A stretch of DNA of 53,178 bases from Parablautia intestinalis. Lineage in GTDB: Bacteria > Bacillota > Clostridia > Lachnospirales > Lachnospiraceae. Below, in pieces: positions 25,516 to 34,234 of the stretch (positions are counted from its first letter, which is position 1; every line of letters starts with the position of its first letter). Under the pieces are notes generated by a model. It worked only from the letters and a program-made list of their open reading frames with translations, was not told where the DNA came from and did no database searches. The position numbers were made by a program, and so were the translations under genes. The stretch is taken from NCBI GenBank assembly GCA_003612395.1, contig RAYQ01000024.1, positions 1-53,178 of the forward strand. The letters run 5' to 3'.

Positions 25516-26733
25516 GTGAATTGGATTCGAAATAAATTATGTCTGGGAATGGCAATATTTGGAATTTTGGCTCCGCTGCAGGTACATGCGGCGGGCCGGG
25601 ATGCGGTGGCTCTTACACAGGATGGAAATGAGGTGGGCGTTTCTCTGGGGATGAGCAATGCTTCGGAGGAAAAAATTACTACGGTAGCCGTATCTTTAGA
25701 GGTTAAGACGCAGGATTTGAGCCAGGTGAAAGTGGAGTTTGCGTTTTCCCAGGATCTTGGAGGAACGGAGCACGGCTTTATCTACCACGAGGATACCGGC
25801 AGGCTGGACATTTATGCGGCCTCCGGTAAAAGCGAAAGTCTGTTTAACGGGGAAGAATTAAATCTTGGAAATGTGCAGTTACGGCCGGTCAATCCGGATC
25901 AAAGCATATCTGCGGATATTGGCTATTGCAAAAATTCCTTTCAAACGGCTAACAGCTCTTATGGAGATAAGACACCGGTGGTGGAAGATGAGGTTATGCC
26001 TGTCACCATTCAGATTGGCAACGGAAGCCTTACCCCGCCGGATACTGGTCCCGAAAATCCGGTTAACCCGGACAATGGGAATTCTGCAAATCCGGGAACA
26101 GACTCAGGCGGGAGCGGCGGAAATTCCCACGGGAGCGGACGGGATGAAGGATTGTACGATGAGACTACCCGTTTTACAAATGATCCTGCCAGCGCACAGC
26201 TGATTTCAAACTCTGTTGTAAATCGTGAAGGGAAAGAAACAGCGCCCATCAACCTGACCACAGGAGCGGCGGCTGCAATAGCAGGCAAAAATAATGCAGG
26301 CTCCGGGAAGGTGGCGCTTTCCGGGACAAAGGGAAAGGTGTCTGTCATTTCTCCTAAGAACGGGCCTGGAAGCATTCTTGTATCCAAAGAAAACAAAGGA
26401 GTCTCAGGTGAAAATATGCCTGACGGGCTTTTGGCAGGAGCAGATAAGGAGAGTTTTGGCGAAAAAGCAGGCGGGCTTTTTGGAGGAGGCAGCTCAGAGG
26501 AAGATGATTCGGGAGAGATTTTATTAGACCAGGAAAAGGGCGGTGCAGTGGATAAGGCAAAGAGCAAAATGCGCAGCCGGATTATCCTTATTTGCGCAGT
26601 TTCAGCAGGGGTTGTGATTGCGGCTGGAACCGCGGTAATTCTTTTAAGAAAGAACAAAGACCCAATGCCGGTAAGGGGCAGACGGAAAAAGAAAAGAAAG
26701 AAACGCAGAAGGAAGAAAAGACGTGAGAAATAG
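25516..26733 (+). CDS. Membrane-anchored surface protein with cohesin-like N-terminal domain
   Basis: This roughly 405 aa protein has a signal peptide (about 1-26, cut after V-H-A-A). A beta-rich domain (about 35-150) has spacing like cohesins (V-S-L-E-V-K...F-A-F-S-Q-D-L...G-R-L-D-I-Y-A-A-S-G-K...L-N-L-G-N-V-Q-L). A Pro/Asn/Gly/Ser linker and a further low-complexity part follow. One membrane helix lies near residues 350-372, and the extreme tail is made almost only of Lys and Arg, which fixes the C terminus in the cytoplasm. It follows the dockerin-bearing M60 gene, so it may be its cell-surface receptor; the cohesin call is by pattern only. GTG at 25516 follows GGGAG; ATG at 25504 is the alternative start. 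Confidence 0.65.
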   Translation: MNWIRNKLCLGMAIFGILAPLQVHAAGRDAVALTQDGNEVGVSLGMSNASEEKITTVAVSLEVKTQDLSQVKVEFAFSQDLGGTEHGFIYHEDTGRLDIYAASGKSESLFNGEELNLGNVQLRPVNPDQSISADIGYCKNSFQTANSSYGDKTPVVEDEVMPVTIQIGNGSLTPPDTGPENPVNPDNGNSANPGTDSGGSGGNSHGSGRDEGLYDETTRFTNDPASAQLISNSVVNREGKETAPINLTTGAAAAIAGKNNAGSGKVALSGTKGKVSVISPKNGPGSILVSKENKGVSGENMPDGLLAGADKESFGEKAGGLFGGGSSEEDDSGEILLDQEKGGAVDKAKSKMRSRIILICAVSAGVVIAAGTAVILLRKNKDPMPVRGRRKKKRKKRRRKKRREK

Positions 26734-27601
26734 AATATTTTTACTTTGCTTTGCTTTTGCTCTCCTGTTTGGCTGTGCCCCAAAAGAAAGACCCAAAGAA
26801 CAGGGGGCGTATATAGAGCAGGACGCTGCATCTGACGGGGAAATACAAGAGCAGGATTGTCTGGTTAAAGTGACATTCTTTGATGTGGGAAAAGGGGATG
26901 CCATTTTAATTGAAACCTCCGGGCACAGGGTGATGATTGATGCCGGTTATGATGATACATCAGAAATTATATTAAGCTATTTTAAGGATAACGGCATTGA
27001 GAAACTGGATTATTTGCTGATAACCCATTTTGACAAAGACCATGTTGGGGGCGCTGATCATATTTTGAGAGAAGTTGAGACAAAGAATGTTCTGCAGCCT
27101 GACTATGAATCGGACAGTGAGCAGTATCAGGAATATATTATGTCTATGGAAGAACAGGATATTATTCCCAATAAGATAACGGAAACGATGAATCTGTCAT
27201 TAGACGGCATTGATTTTTTGGTTTATCCCCCTCAAAAAGCAGATTATAAGGAAAAGGATAATGACTTTTCCCTTGTAGTGAGTATGACTTGCGGAGAAAA
27301 GCATTTTCTATTTACAGGAGATTGTGAAAAAGAGCGGTTAACAGAGCTTTTGACGCAAAAAGAATTTGACCTTACGCATGATGTTTTAAAGATCCCCCAC
27401 CACGGGAGAAAGGAGAAAAATTCGGGAGAATTTTTGAAAGCTGTTTCGCCAGAGGCAGCGGTAATTACCAGCTCGGATGACAAGCCGGCAGACGATGAAA
27501 TTCGAAAGATGCTGAAAAAGCTGGGAACAGAGGTGTATTTTACCAATGACGGGACAGTCACCTGTTTATGCGATGGCGTTAGGGTGAGTGTTAAGACATA
27601 G
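26723..27601 (+). CDS. Lipoprotein metallo-beta-lactamase-fold hydrolase (ComEC C-terminal-like)
   Basis: This 292 aa protein has a lipoprotein signal ending in L-L-F-G-C18. It then carries the MBL fold typical of the ComEC/Rec2 C-terminal domain: F-F-D-V-G-K-G-D-A-I-L-I, M-I-D-A-G, L-I-T-H-F-D-K-D-H-V-G-G (metal ligands), L-F-T-G-D-C and I-P-H-H-G. ComEC-type domains degrade one DNA strand; stand-alone secreted versions may be phosphodiesterases or nucleases. The GTG start at 26723 overlaps the end of the surface-protein gene, so the two are translationally linked. Confidence 0.85.
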   Translation: MRNRIFLLCFAFALLFGCAPKERPKEQGAYIEQDAASDGEIQEQDCLVKVTFFDVGKGDAILIETSGHRVMIDAGYDDTSEIILSYFKDNGIEKLDYLLITHFDKDHVGGADHILREVETKNVLQPDYESDSEQYQEYIMSMEEQDIIPNKITETMNLSLDGIDFLVYPPQKADYKEKDNDFSLVVSMTCGEKHFLFTGDCEKERLTELLTQKEFDLTHDVLKIPHHGRKEKNSGEFLKAVSPEAAVITSSDDKPADDEIRKMLKKLGTEVYFTNDGTVTCLCDGVRVSVKT

Positions 27602-27770
27602 CATTCGTTGAAGACGATACTGCAAAAGGAAATCATCCTGTGGAAATTCAGAACTGTTAAAAATTTTGAATTCTGCAGGATGATTTCTTTCATAACAAAA
27701 AAATTCTTGAAATCCGCATAAATGCTGAATCTCAAGAACCTTTTGGGTTGGGCTGTTCAAAAAACAGTCG

Positions 27771-27842
27771 CAGCTCGTAGGGGAATCGAACCCCTGTTTC
27801 CGCCGTGAGAGGGCGGCGTCTTAACCGCTTGACCAACGAGCC
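27771..27842 (-). tRNA. tRNA-Glu (CTC)
   Basis: A complete 72-base cloverleaf is visible on the minus strand. The acceptor stem is GGCTCGT/ACGAGCT, the anticodon stem is CCGCC/GGCGG around loop CTCTCAC with anticodon CTC, and the T loop is GGTTCGATTCC. No CCA is encoded. Confidence 0.93.
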
Positions 27843-27925
27843 ATTCTTCTTGTGCATCGTACCTTGTTAGTATATTATAAACTGACAAAAAAATCAAGTA
27901 TAATTTTTAATTTTTTTAAATTGTT

Positions 27926-28011
27926 GTAACAGAGCAGCCATGCCATTCATAAGTCACCAGAAGATACATTATGCCTAACCCTATAATGAACCTGCTGGTG
28001 ACTTATTTCCT
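27926..28011. repeat. Interspersed hairpin repeat B, copy 2
   Basis: This is a close copy of 10749-10831 with ends AAGTCACCAG and CTGGTGACTT that pair perfectly. It lies seven bases after the end of the PHP-HAD gene and could act as its terminator. Confidence 0.75.
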
Positions 28012-28017
28012 GCCCGA

Positions 28018-29727
28018 TTATATTAAATCAACCAGCGCATGTGCCAGCCCGTCATGATCATTGTCATAAGCCGTAATAGTGGTTGCAGCCATCTTAACAT
28101 CGTTGCAGCCGTTTATCATGGCAATTCCCATACCCGCCGCTTCAATCATGGAAAGATCGTTCTGGGCATCACCGGCAGCCACCGAAAAGTGCGGATCAAT
28201 GCCAAGAAGGCGGCAGAGAGTTTTTACGGCTGCGCCTTTTCCGGAAGCAGCAGGAAAAAATTCTAAATAGTATGAGCTGGAATAGAGCATGGAAACGCCT
28301 TCTTCCTGAGCCCAGGGTAAAAGAGAAAGCCGGAAATTTTCCATTTTTTCCGGGTCTTTCAGCTCAATACCAATGCACTTGCAGGGGCCCTGCGTCAGAA
28401 CATCCATTACATTTGGATTTATGATGACAGGGGTTTTGATGACCCGTCTGTAGTAAACCAGTTCTTCGTCCTGCCTGGGAGAGACAATATTGGTTTCCGT
28501 GTAGGTATGGACATGAATACCGTGTTTTTCTGCTTCTTCCAGAATATGGGCGGTCTGCGTAAGGGTTAAGGCTGTCCGGTGTATGGTTTTACCTTTCGTG
28601 CAGTCATAAATTTGTCCGCCATTATAGCCTATTACATACATATTTGGAAGATCAAGGTGAAGGTAGCTCTTTACGTCCTTTACACTGTTCACATCTCTGC
28701 CGGAGCACAGCGCAAGCTTATGACCGGCCTGAACCCATTTTTCTAAGACCTCTCTTGTATAGGGGCTGATTTGCTTCCCGCTGTCAAGCAGGGTTCCGTC
28801 TAAATCCGTAAAAAGAATTTTTGTGGGCAGTAACTTCCCGGGATGTGCGTTCATCCATTTTCTCCGTTCTTTAATTTTATCCAGAATTTCCTGGGGAATA
28901 AAAAGTTTCCCATAGCCTGTGGCCAAATCCAGACCGGGTTTGGCATTGCCGTGAAAGTCAGAGCCTCCGCTTATACATAAGTCATATTTTGCTGCAAGGG
29001 CGCGCATTTCCCGTTCATCGGAGCCATCATGGGTGGAATAAACCGCTTCAAGACCCTGAAGCCCCATCTTTTTAAGGAGACAGACAAGTTCATCCAGCTT
29101 AGCGCTGCTTAAATGATAGAGCAGTGGGTGGGCAAGGACAGGAAAGCCATCGGCCTTTAAGATGATTTCCACAGCCCGCATAGGAGTAATTTTTTTACGG
29201 GGGACAAAGCAGGGACAGCCGTCACCGATGTAGCGGTCAAAAGCTTCTTTAAGGGTTTTTGTGTAACCGTGATTTAGCATAAATTTTGCATAATGAGAGC
29301 GGGTGATAACGCAGTTTGGAAATTCGGACTGTAATTCCTCGTAAGTAACGGGAAAGCCGTAATCCGTCAGTCGCCTGCACATTTCCCTGTTGCGGATAGT
29401 GCGTCCATTCACAAAATTCTGCAGACGGCGCCTGAAAAAATCGCTTTTGTAGTCGATATAAAGCCCTACGACATGAATATCTTTTCCTTCGTATTCGGAG
29501 GAAAATTCTATGCCGGGTATCACTTCAATGGTCCGGACTGAAGCATTTTTGTTTTGGGCGTTTATGCATCTGGCAGCTTCTAACGCTTCTTCAATGCCGT
29601 CTGTGGTGTCGTGATCCGTAAGGGCAAAAGCACTGAGCCCTTTTTGAAGGGCATACGTAACCAGCTCTGTTGGGGATAAGCTGCCGTCAGATTTATTGGA
29701 ATGTACATGTAAATCCACAATGTTCAT
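28018..29727 (-). CDS. PHP-domain phosphoesterase fused to a Cof-type HAD phosphatase
   Basis: This 569 aa soluble protein joins two enzymes. Residues 1-290 are a PHP domain with D-L-H-V-H-S-N-K-S-D-G and A-L-T-D-H-D-T-T, similar to the YciV/RNase AM (3',5'-nucleoside bisphosphate phosphatase) group. Residues 303-569 are a HAD-IIB Cof-type phosphatase with F-T-D-L-D-G-T-L-L-D, C-S-G-R and the late A-G-D-A-Q-N-D-L-S-M. The separate halves are common; the fusion suggests sequential dephosphorylation, perhaps of nucleotides or sugar phosphates. It begins three bases after the ABC-F gene stop and is cotranscribed with it. Confidence 0.9.
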   Translation of the reverse strand: MNIVDLHVHSNKSDGSLSPTELVTYALQKGLSAFALTDHDTTDGIEEALEAARCINAQNKNASVRTIEVIPGIEFSSEYEGKDIHVVGLYIDYKSDFFRRRLQNFVNGRTIRNREMCRRLTDYGFPVTYEELQSEFPNCVITRSHYAKFMLNHGYTKTLKEAFDRYIGDGCPCFVPRKKITPMRAVEIILKADGFPVLAHPLLYHLSSAKLDELVCLLKKMGLQGLEAVYSTHDGSDEREMRALAAKYDLCISGGSDFHGNAKPGLDLATGYGKLFIPQEILDKIKERRKWMNAHPGKLLPTKILFTDLDGTLLDSGKQISPYTREVLEKWVQAGHKLALCSGRDVNSVKDVKSYLHLDLPNMYVIGYNGGQIYDCTKGKTIHRTALTLTQTAHILEEAEKHGIHVHTYTETNIVSPRQDEELVYYRRVIKTPVIINPNVMDVLTQGPCKCIGIELKDPEKMENFRLSLLPWAQEEGVSMLYSSSYYLEFFPAASGKGAAVKTLCRLLGIDPHFSVAAGDAQNDLSMIEAAGMGIAMINGCNDVKMAATTITAYDNDHDGLAHALVDLI

Positions 29728-29730
29728 AGT

Positions 29731-31368
29731 CTAGTTTTCACCTTCCTCCACCTGCTTGGTGTAGACAGTACGTTTCCTTGCCATTTCATCATTGGCAAGG
29801 TAATCATCATAGGTGGTAATCTTATCGATTAAGCTGCCGTCCGGTAGGATTTCCATAATGCGGTTGGCCGTGGTCTGTACAAACTGGTGGTCATGGCAGG
29901 CAAAAAGCGCTACGCCGGGAAATTTGATTAAACCATTGTTGAGAGCGGTAATGGATTCCATGTCCAAATGGTTGGTTGGCTCGTCTAAAATCAGACAGTT
30001 GGCGCCGCTGATCATCATTTTGGAGAGAAGGCAGCGCACCTTTTCACCACCGGAGAGTACCCTGACTTTTTTAACGCCATCGTCCCCGGCAAAGAGCATG
30101 CGGCCAAGGAATCCGCGGACATAAGTGGCATCCTTGATTTCGGAATAACCGGTAAGCCAGTCGGCAATCGTGTAGTCATTGTCAAATTCGGCAGTATTAT
30201 CCTTGGGAAAATATGCCTGGGATGTGGTGATACCCCATTTGTAATTCCCCTCATCAGGCTCCATTTCACCCGTCAATATCTGGAATAATGTGGTTTTTGC
30301 CAGTTCATTGCTTCCCACAAAGGCTATTTTATCATCATGGCCCACGATAAAAGATATGTTATTTAAAACCTTTTCGCCGTTTATGGTTTTGGAAATGCCT
30401 TCTACAGTGAGCACCTCATTGCCGATCTCCCGGTTGGGGCGGAAATCAATATAAGGGTATTTACGGCTTGAGGGCTTGATTTCCTCCAGCTCAATTTTTT
30501 CAAGAGCACGTTTCCTTGAGGTAGCCTGCTTGGATTTGGAAGCGTTGGCGGAAAAGCGGGAAATAAATTCCTGCAGTTCCTTGATTTTTTCTTCCTTTTT
30601 CTTGTTTGCTTCTTTCATTTGCTTGATGAGAAGCTGGCTGGACTCATACCAGAAATCATAATTGCCGGCATAAAGCTGGATTTTGCCGTAGTCGATATCC
30701 GCAGTGTGGGTGCAGACTTTGTTTAAAAAATACCGGTCATGGGACACTACGATAACAGTATTTTCAAAATTAATTAAAAATTCTTCCAGCCATGCAATGG
30801 CATCTAAATCCAAATGGTTAGTGGGCTCATCCAAAAGAAGAATATCAGGATTCCCAAAAAGGGCTTTGGCAAGGAGAGCCTTCACCTTTTCGTTACCGTT
30901 TAAATCTTTCATCTCGCTGTAATGAAGGGAAGTGTCAATGCCAAGGCCGTTTAATAAAGACGCGGCGCCTGATTCTGCTTCCCAGCCGTCCATTTCCGCA
31001 AATTCCGCCTCCAGCTCGCTGGCGAGTATGCCGTCTTCATCTGTGAAATCTTCTTTGGCATAAATGGCTTCCTTTTCCTTCATGATCTGATACAGGCGCT
31101 CATTGCCCATAATGACAACATCCATAACGGGATAGGCATCATATTTAAAGTGATCCTGCTCTAACACGGAAAGGCGCTGGCCGGGTGTTACGGCAATATC
31201 GCCGTTTGTGGTCTCAAGCTCGCCGGAAAGAATTTTTAAAAAAGTAGATTTGCCGGCGCCGTTAGCGCCAATAAGTCCATAGCAGTTGCCTTCCGTAAAT
31301 TTAATATTAACGTCTTCAAATAAGGCTTTCTTGCCTACTCTGTAGGTTACATTGTTTGCACTAATCAT
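29731..31368 (-). CDS. ABC-F family ATPase (YkpA/YbiT-like)
   Basis: This 545 aa soluble protein has two ABC ATPase domains without membrane parts. Walker A is G-A-N-G-A-G-K-S in the first and G-S-N-E-L-A-K-T in the second. The signatures are L-N-G-N-E-K-V-K and L-S-G-G-E-K-V-R, both followed by L-D-E-P-T-N-H-L-D. The lost glycines in the second Walker A and the altered first signature are found in the YkpA/YbiT subgroup. A helical linker joins the halves. Family members act at the ribosome E site in translation. No antibiotic-resistance extension is evident. Confidence 0.92.
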   Translation of the reverse strand: MISANNVTYRVGKKALFEDVNIKFTEGNCYGLIGANGAGKSTFLKILSGELETTNGDIAVTPGQRLSVLEQDHFKYDAYPVMDVVIMGNERLYQIMKEKEAIYAKEDFTDEDGILASELEAEFAEMDGWEAESGAASLLNGLGIDTSLHYSEMKDLNGNEKVKALLAKALFGNPDILLLDEPTNHLDLDAIAWLEEFLINFENTVIVVSHDRYFLNKVCTHTADIDYGKIQLYAGNYDFWYESSQLLIKQMKEANKKKEEKIKELQEFISRFSANASKSKQATSRKRALEKIELEEIKPSSRKYPYIDFRPNREIGNEVLTVEGISKTINGEKVLNNISFIVGHDDKIAFVGSNELAKTTLFQILTGEMEPDEGNYKWGITTSQAYFPKDNTAEFDNDYTIADWLTGYSEIKDATYVRGFLGRMLFAGDDGVKKVRVLSGGEKVRCLLSKMMISGANCLILDEPTNHLDMESITALNNGLIKFPGVALFACHDHQFVQTTANRIMEILPDGSLIDKITTYDDYLANDEMARKRTVYTKQVEEGEN

Positions 31369-31890
31369 GTTAAAACCTCTGTTTTCCTATATTTTGCCCC
31401 ATGCGGAGCACATTCTTTATTATACATAAAAGAGGAAATATTTCAATAAAAATCGGAGATTGGCACCAATTTTACACCATATCAAAGAACAAACTTTAAT
31501 AAAAAAACGGCCTCTGAATTTGAAGGGCTGTTTTCGCATCTATCCTTGGAGAGGCCGCTGTTTCGGCACTTTCGGGGATTTCTTTTGTTTAAGAAAGCTT
31601 TAGAATAATTCATTATTGCTGTTTGGTATAAAAAATGAGCCTGTCTGTGAAATTTCGGATTAGATCCTGCTTTTTCATTGTGTATGCTTGCGGCTTGTGA
31701 TAATGCAGGTATTGGAAAAAGCAAATATTCAGGGAAAGAAACAGCCGCCACTACTGGTAAGTGACGGCCAAATTTACAATAAGCTGCCTTGCGAAGAGCG
31801 GCAGCGCCTTTACAATAAGCACACCAACGAAGGACGGCGGCGTTTGTTACACCGCCGGAAAAGAACCTTCATGAGGAAAAAGAATATGAC
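31369..31890. other. Intergenic region with a diverged repeat C
   Basis: This 520-base gap separates the ABC-F and chemoreceptor genes, both on minus. The ABC-F promoter should lie at 31380-31480. A diverged repeat C block (TTTACAATAAGCTGCC...GCGTTTGTTACACC) covers 31774-31855. I see no gene. Confidence 0.5.
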
Positions 31891-32829
31891 TCAGGAAAGA
31901 TCGTCAATAACAGGCGTGATCTGGGACAGCATGTTATCCACGTCCTCAAACATGGCACTCTTAGTGGTGCCCAGGCTGCTGGCCTTGTCAATGTGTTCTA
32001 ACACGGTTTGATACTGGTCTTTGGTCCGTTCAAAGAAGTGGAACAGCTCTTCAAGAGAAGCTTTGGAATCTTCAATGACGTCTGCTATTTCAGATTGTAC
32101 GGAGGTAGCACTTTCGGCGGCCTCGGTTATATGCAGGAATACATCTGAAGTATTCTGCATCTTTTGAATGTTTTGATTCAGGGCGTTCTGGGAGGAAAGA
32201 ATGCTTTCGTTTAATTTGGAAGTACCATCCTCCACATCGCGGATGCTTGCATCCACCTCAGCAACCAGATCCTTGATTCCATTTGCAAGATTTTTCACTT
32301 CAGTTGCCACAACGGCAAATCCTCTGCCGCTCTCGCCGGCCCTTGCCGCCTCAATGGAGGCATTCAGGGCAAGAATATTTGTCTGCTCTGCAATAGATAT
32401 AATTTTGATTGTACAGTCCTTTATTTTTTTCAGTTCCGTTTGAAAAACAGCAAAGGTATTTTCCATTTCTGCAAAATAGGTTTCCACCTGCATGGAACTG
32501 TTTTTTAATTCATCAACTTTTGCCTGCGCCGTAAAAGCAGACTGGTTGATTTCATCTTTTACGGACACAAATTGTCCGGCAACCTGATTAATACTTGAAA
32601 AAGTCTGCCCAAAATCCTGAAGTTTATCCTGGAAGGTGTCGGATTCATCCAATACATCATGAAAAGAGCGCTTTACCATGCCAAGCTCTAAGAGAGAAGC
32701 CACTTCTTTTTCCGTAATTTCCTTCTGATAATCTTTGATGCTGTGTGCGACATGCCGCACAGGATACAGGCGTTCTTTGACCGGTATTTCCTGTGGTATT
32801 TCTTTTGGTTTATTTTTCTTAAATAACAT
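31891..32829 (-). CDS. Soluble methyl-accepting chemotaxis-type signalling protein
   Basis: This 312 aa protein carries an MCP signalling domain with the hairpin tip [28 protein letters not shown], which binds CheA/CheW. There is no membrane segment and no ligand domain except a short N-terminal part of 70 residues. It lies 11 bases after the FIST-domain gene, so the FIST protein is the likely sensor that feeds it. No flagellar or che genes are in the window, so output may be chemotaxis elsewhere in the genome or another pathway. Confidence 0.88.
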   Translation of the reverse strand: MLFKKNKPKEIPQEIPVKERLYPVRHVAHSIKDYQKEITEKEVASLLELGMVKRSFHDVLDESDTFQDKLQDFGQTFSSINQVAGQFVSVKDEINQSAFTAQAKVDELKNSSMQVETYFAEMENTFAVFQTELKKIKDCTIKIISIAEQTNILALNASIEAARAGESGRGFAVVATEVKNLANGIKDLVAEVDASIRDVEDGTSKLNESILSSQNALNQNIQKMQNTSDVFLHITEAAESATSVQSEIADVIEDSKASLEELFHFFERTKDQYQTVLEHIDKASSLGTTKSAMFEDVDNMLSQITPVIDDLS

Positions 32830-32840
32830 ATATGTCCCCT

Positions 32841-33896
32841 TTACTCAAATACAACACAGGTCATGGATTGGTTGACAAACTGGTTGTTGTAATGTTCGCC
32901 ATAGCCTACAAAACCGGCGTGGCTGCCTAAAGAGCCCATTTCCCGGAGATATTGCTGCATGTAATGATTTTCTGTAAACAGCAAATAGCGGAATAAGCAG
33001 TTTACGGAAAATACGGCTGAGATTTTTGGAAAGTCCTTTTGGATTGTCTGAATGGTCTGCTGCACGATATCTTTGATTTCGCCCAGCTCCAGAAGGAACA
33101 GCACATCCGAATCATTTACCTGCCTGAAACAGGTCAGCGCATTTCCGGTTACATCCTTGATGGAAATGATACAGATATCACTGCCGTTAATCTTCCCGAA
33201 GGGATTTTTGAATGTCTGCGTTAAGATTTCTTTTTCTGTTATGTGAAGAATATCCTGATAAACTGTTTTGGCAGGTCTGCCGTTTAATTCTCCGATTATG
33301 TATTTTGCTTTGTCTGTTTTGGAAGCTATGAAACGATATTCTTCCATCGGATGATAAATATTTTCTTTGTAAGCTTTTACCCTGCCGTTAAGATTTTTTA
33401 CCAGCGCGTAAGCCACTGCATCCTCGTATACTCTGCCGTTTGCAGACACCTTGCCTGCATCTCCGGTTCCACCTACAAGCGAGATGTTTCTTCGTTTCAG
33501 AACACTAAAGACAGTGGTCAGAACACAGGCGTCATTTCCTGAACAGAAGTCAATGCATACGGTATCCTTCTGGGAGCCGTTTACTTTTCCCATATCGTCT
33601 TCCAGCCGTTTGATGTATTTGACGGGCATAGTGGATACGTTTTCCAGCACATTGGCGACAGCAAAAACACCGTCAGAAAAAGCGATAATGCCAACCCCCT
33701 TTTCTACAATGCGGGTGTCATAGCTCATGCCAATACAGCCGATGCTTGGTACGCCAGGATAAAGCTCCTCTAATTTTTTTACATGTTCTTCAAACTGATC
33801 ATGGTTGGACAGCAGCATGATCAATTGAGGTTTGCCCATGCCGCGGACTGCTTCCAGTAAATTCCCGGCGGGGCTCATACCAAAAAATTGTTTCAC
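32841..33896 (-). CDS. FIST N/C-domain sensory protein
   Basis: This 351 aa soluble protein has the FIST sensory module: an N-terminal FIST domain (about 20-200, with [11 protein letters not shown] and [10 protein letters not shown]) and a FIST_C domain (about 215-340, with [11 protein letters not shown] and [10 protein letters not shown]). FIST domains are thought to sense small ligands such as amino acids and are often linked to chemotaxis or c-di-GMP enzymes. Here the partner is the soluble MCP encoded directly downstream. Confidence 0.85.
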   Translation of the reverse strand: MKQFFGMSPAGNLLEAVRGMGKPQLIMLLSNHDQFEEHVKKLEELYPGVPSIGCIGMSYDTRIVEKGVGIIAFSDGVFAVANVLENVSTMPVKYIKRLEDDMGKVNGSQKDTVCIDFCSGNDACVLTTVFSVLKRRNISLVGGTGDAGKVSANGRVYEDAVAYALVKNLNGRVKAYKENIYHPMEEYRFIASKTDKAKYIIGELNGRPAKTVYQDILHITEKEILTQTFKNPFGKINGSDICIISIKDVTGNALTCFRQVNDSDVLFLLELGEIKDIVQQTIQTIQKDFPKISAVFSVNCLFRYLLFTENHYMQQYLREMGSLGSHAGFVGYGEHYNNQFVNQSMTCVVFE

Positions 33897-34234
33897 TTTG
33901 ATATACCCTTATCCTTTCGAGCCTTATTTTCAAAATACGAATTTTTTTTATTATACTTTAAAATATTAAGAATGGTCAACCTAATTGTGGAATTTAGCAT
34001 ATAACAGCGTAACTGCCCGGCCCTTTGATGTCCTGTCAGCCTTAAGGGGGGATGGGAGTCAGGCTCTGGAAAGTAACTAATAATTTATTAATATTGAAAA
34101 ATGCTTTAAATCGATATGGTTTAAAAGAACTTTCAATGGTAAAATGATTCTGTAGGAGACTGGCAAAGAATTTGCAATAAACTTTAAAAAAAATTCTTTG
34201 GAAGGGAGACTGTCTGCAGGAGGTACAAACAGAT
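33897..34234. other. Divergent promoter region between FIST and transporter genes
   Basis: This is 338 bases without a gene. An imperfect dyad, CTTTAAA-N9-TTTAAAAG, lies near 34103-34127 upstream of the transporter gene and could be a LacI-type or similar operator. Nothing else is evident. Confidence 0.4.

Noticed and set aside
26010-26831. 273-codon minus-strand ORF opposite the cohesin-like gene
   Set aside because: It spans two plus-strand genes, has a Phe/Pro-rich random composition and no ribosome site.
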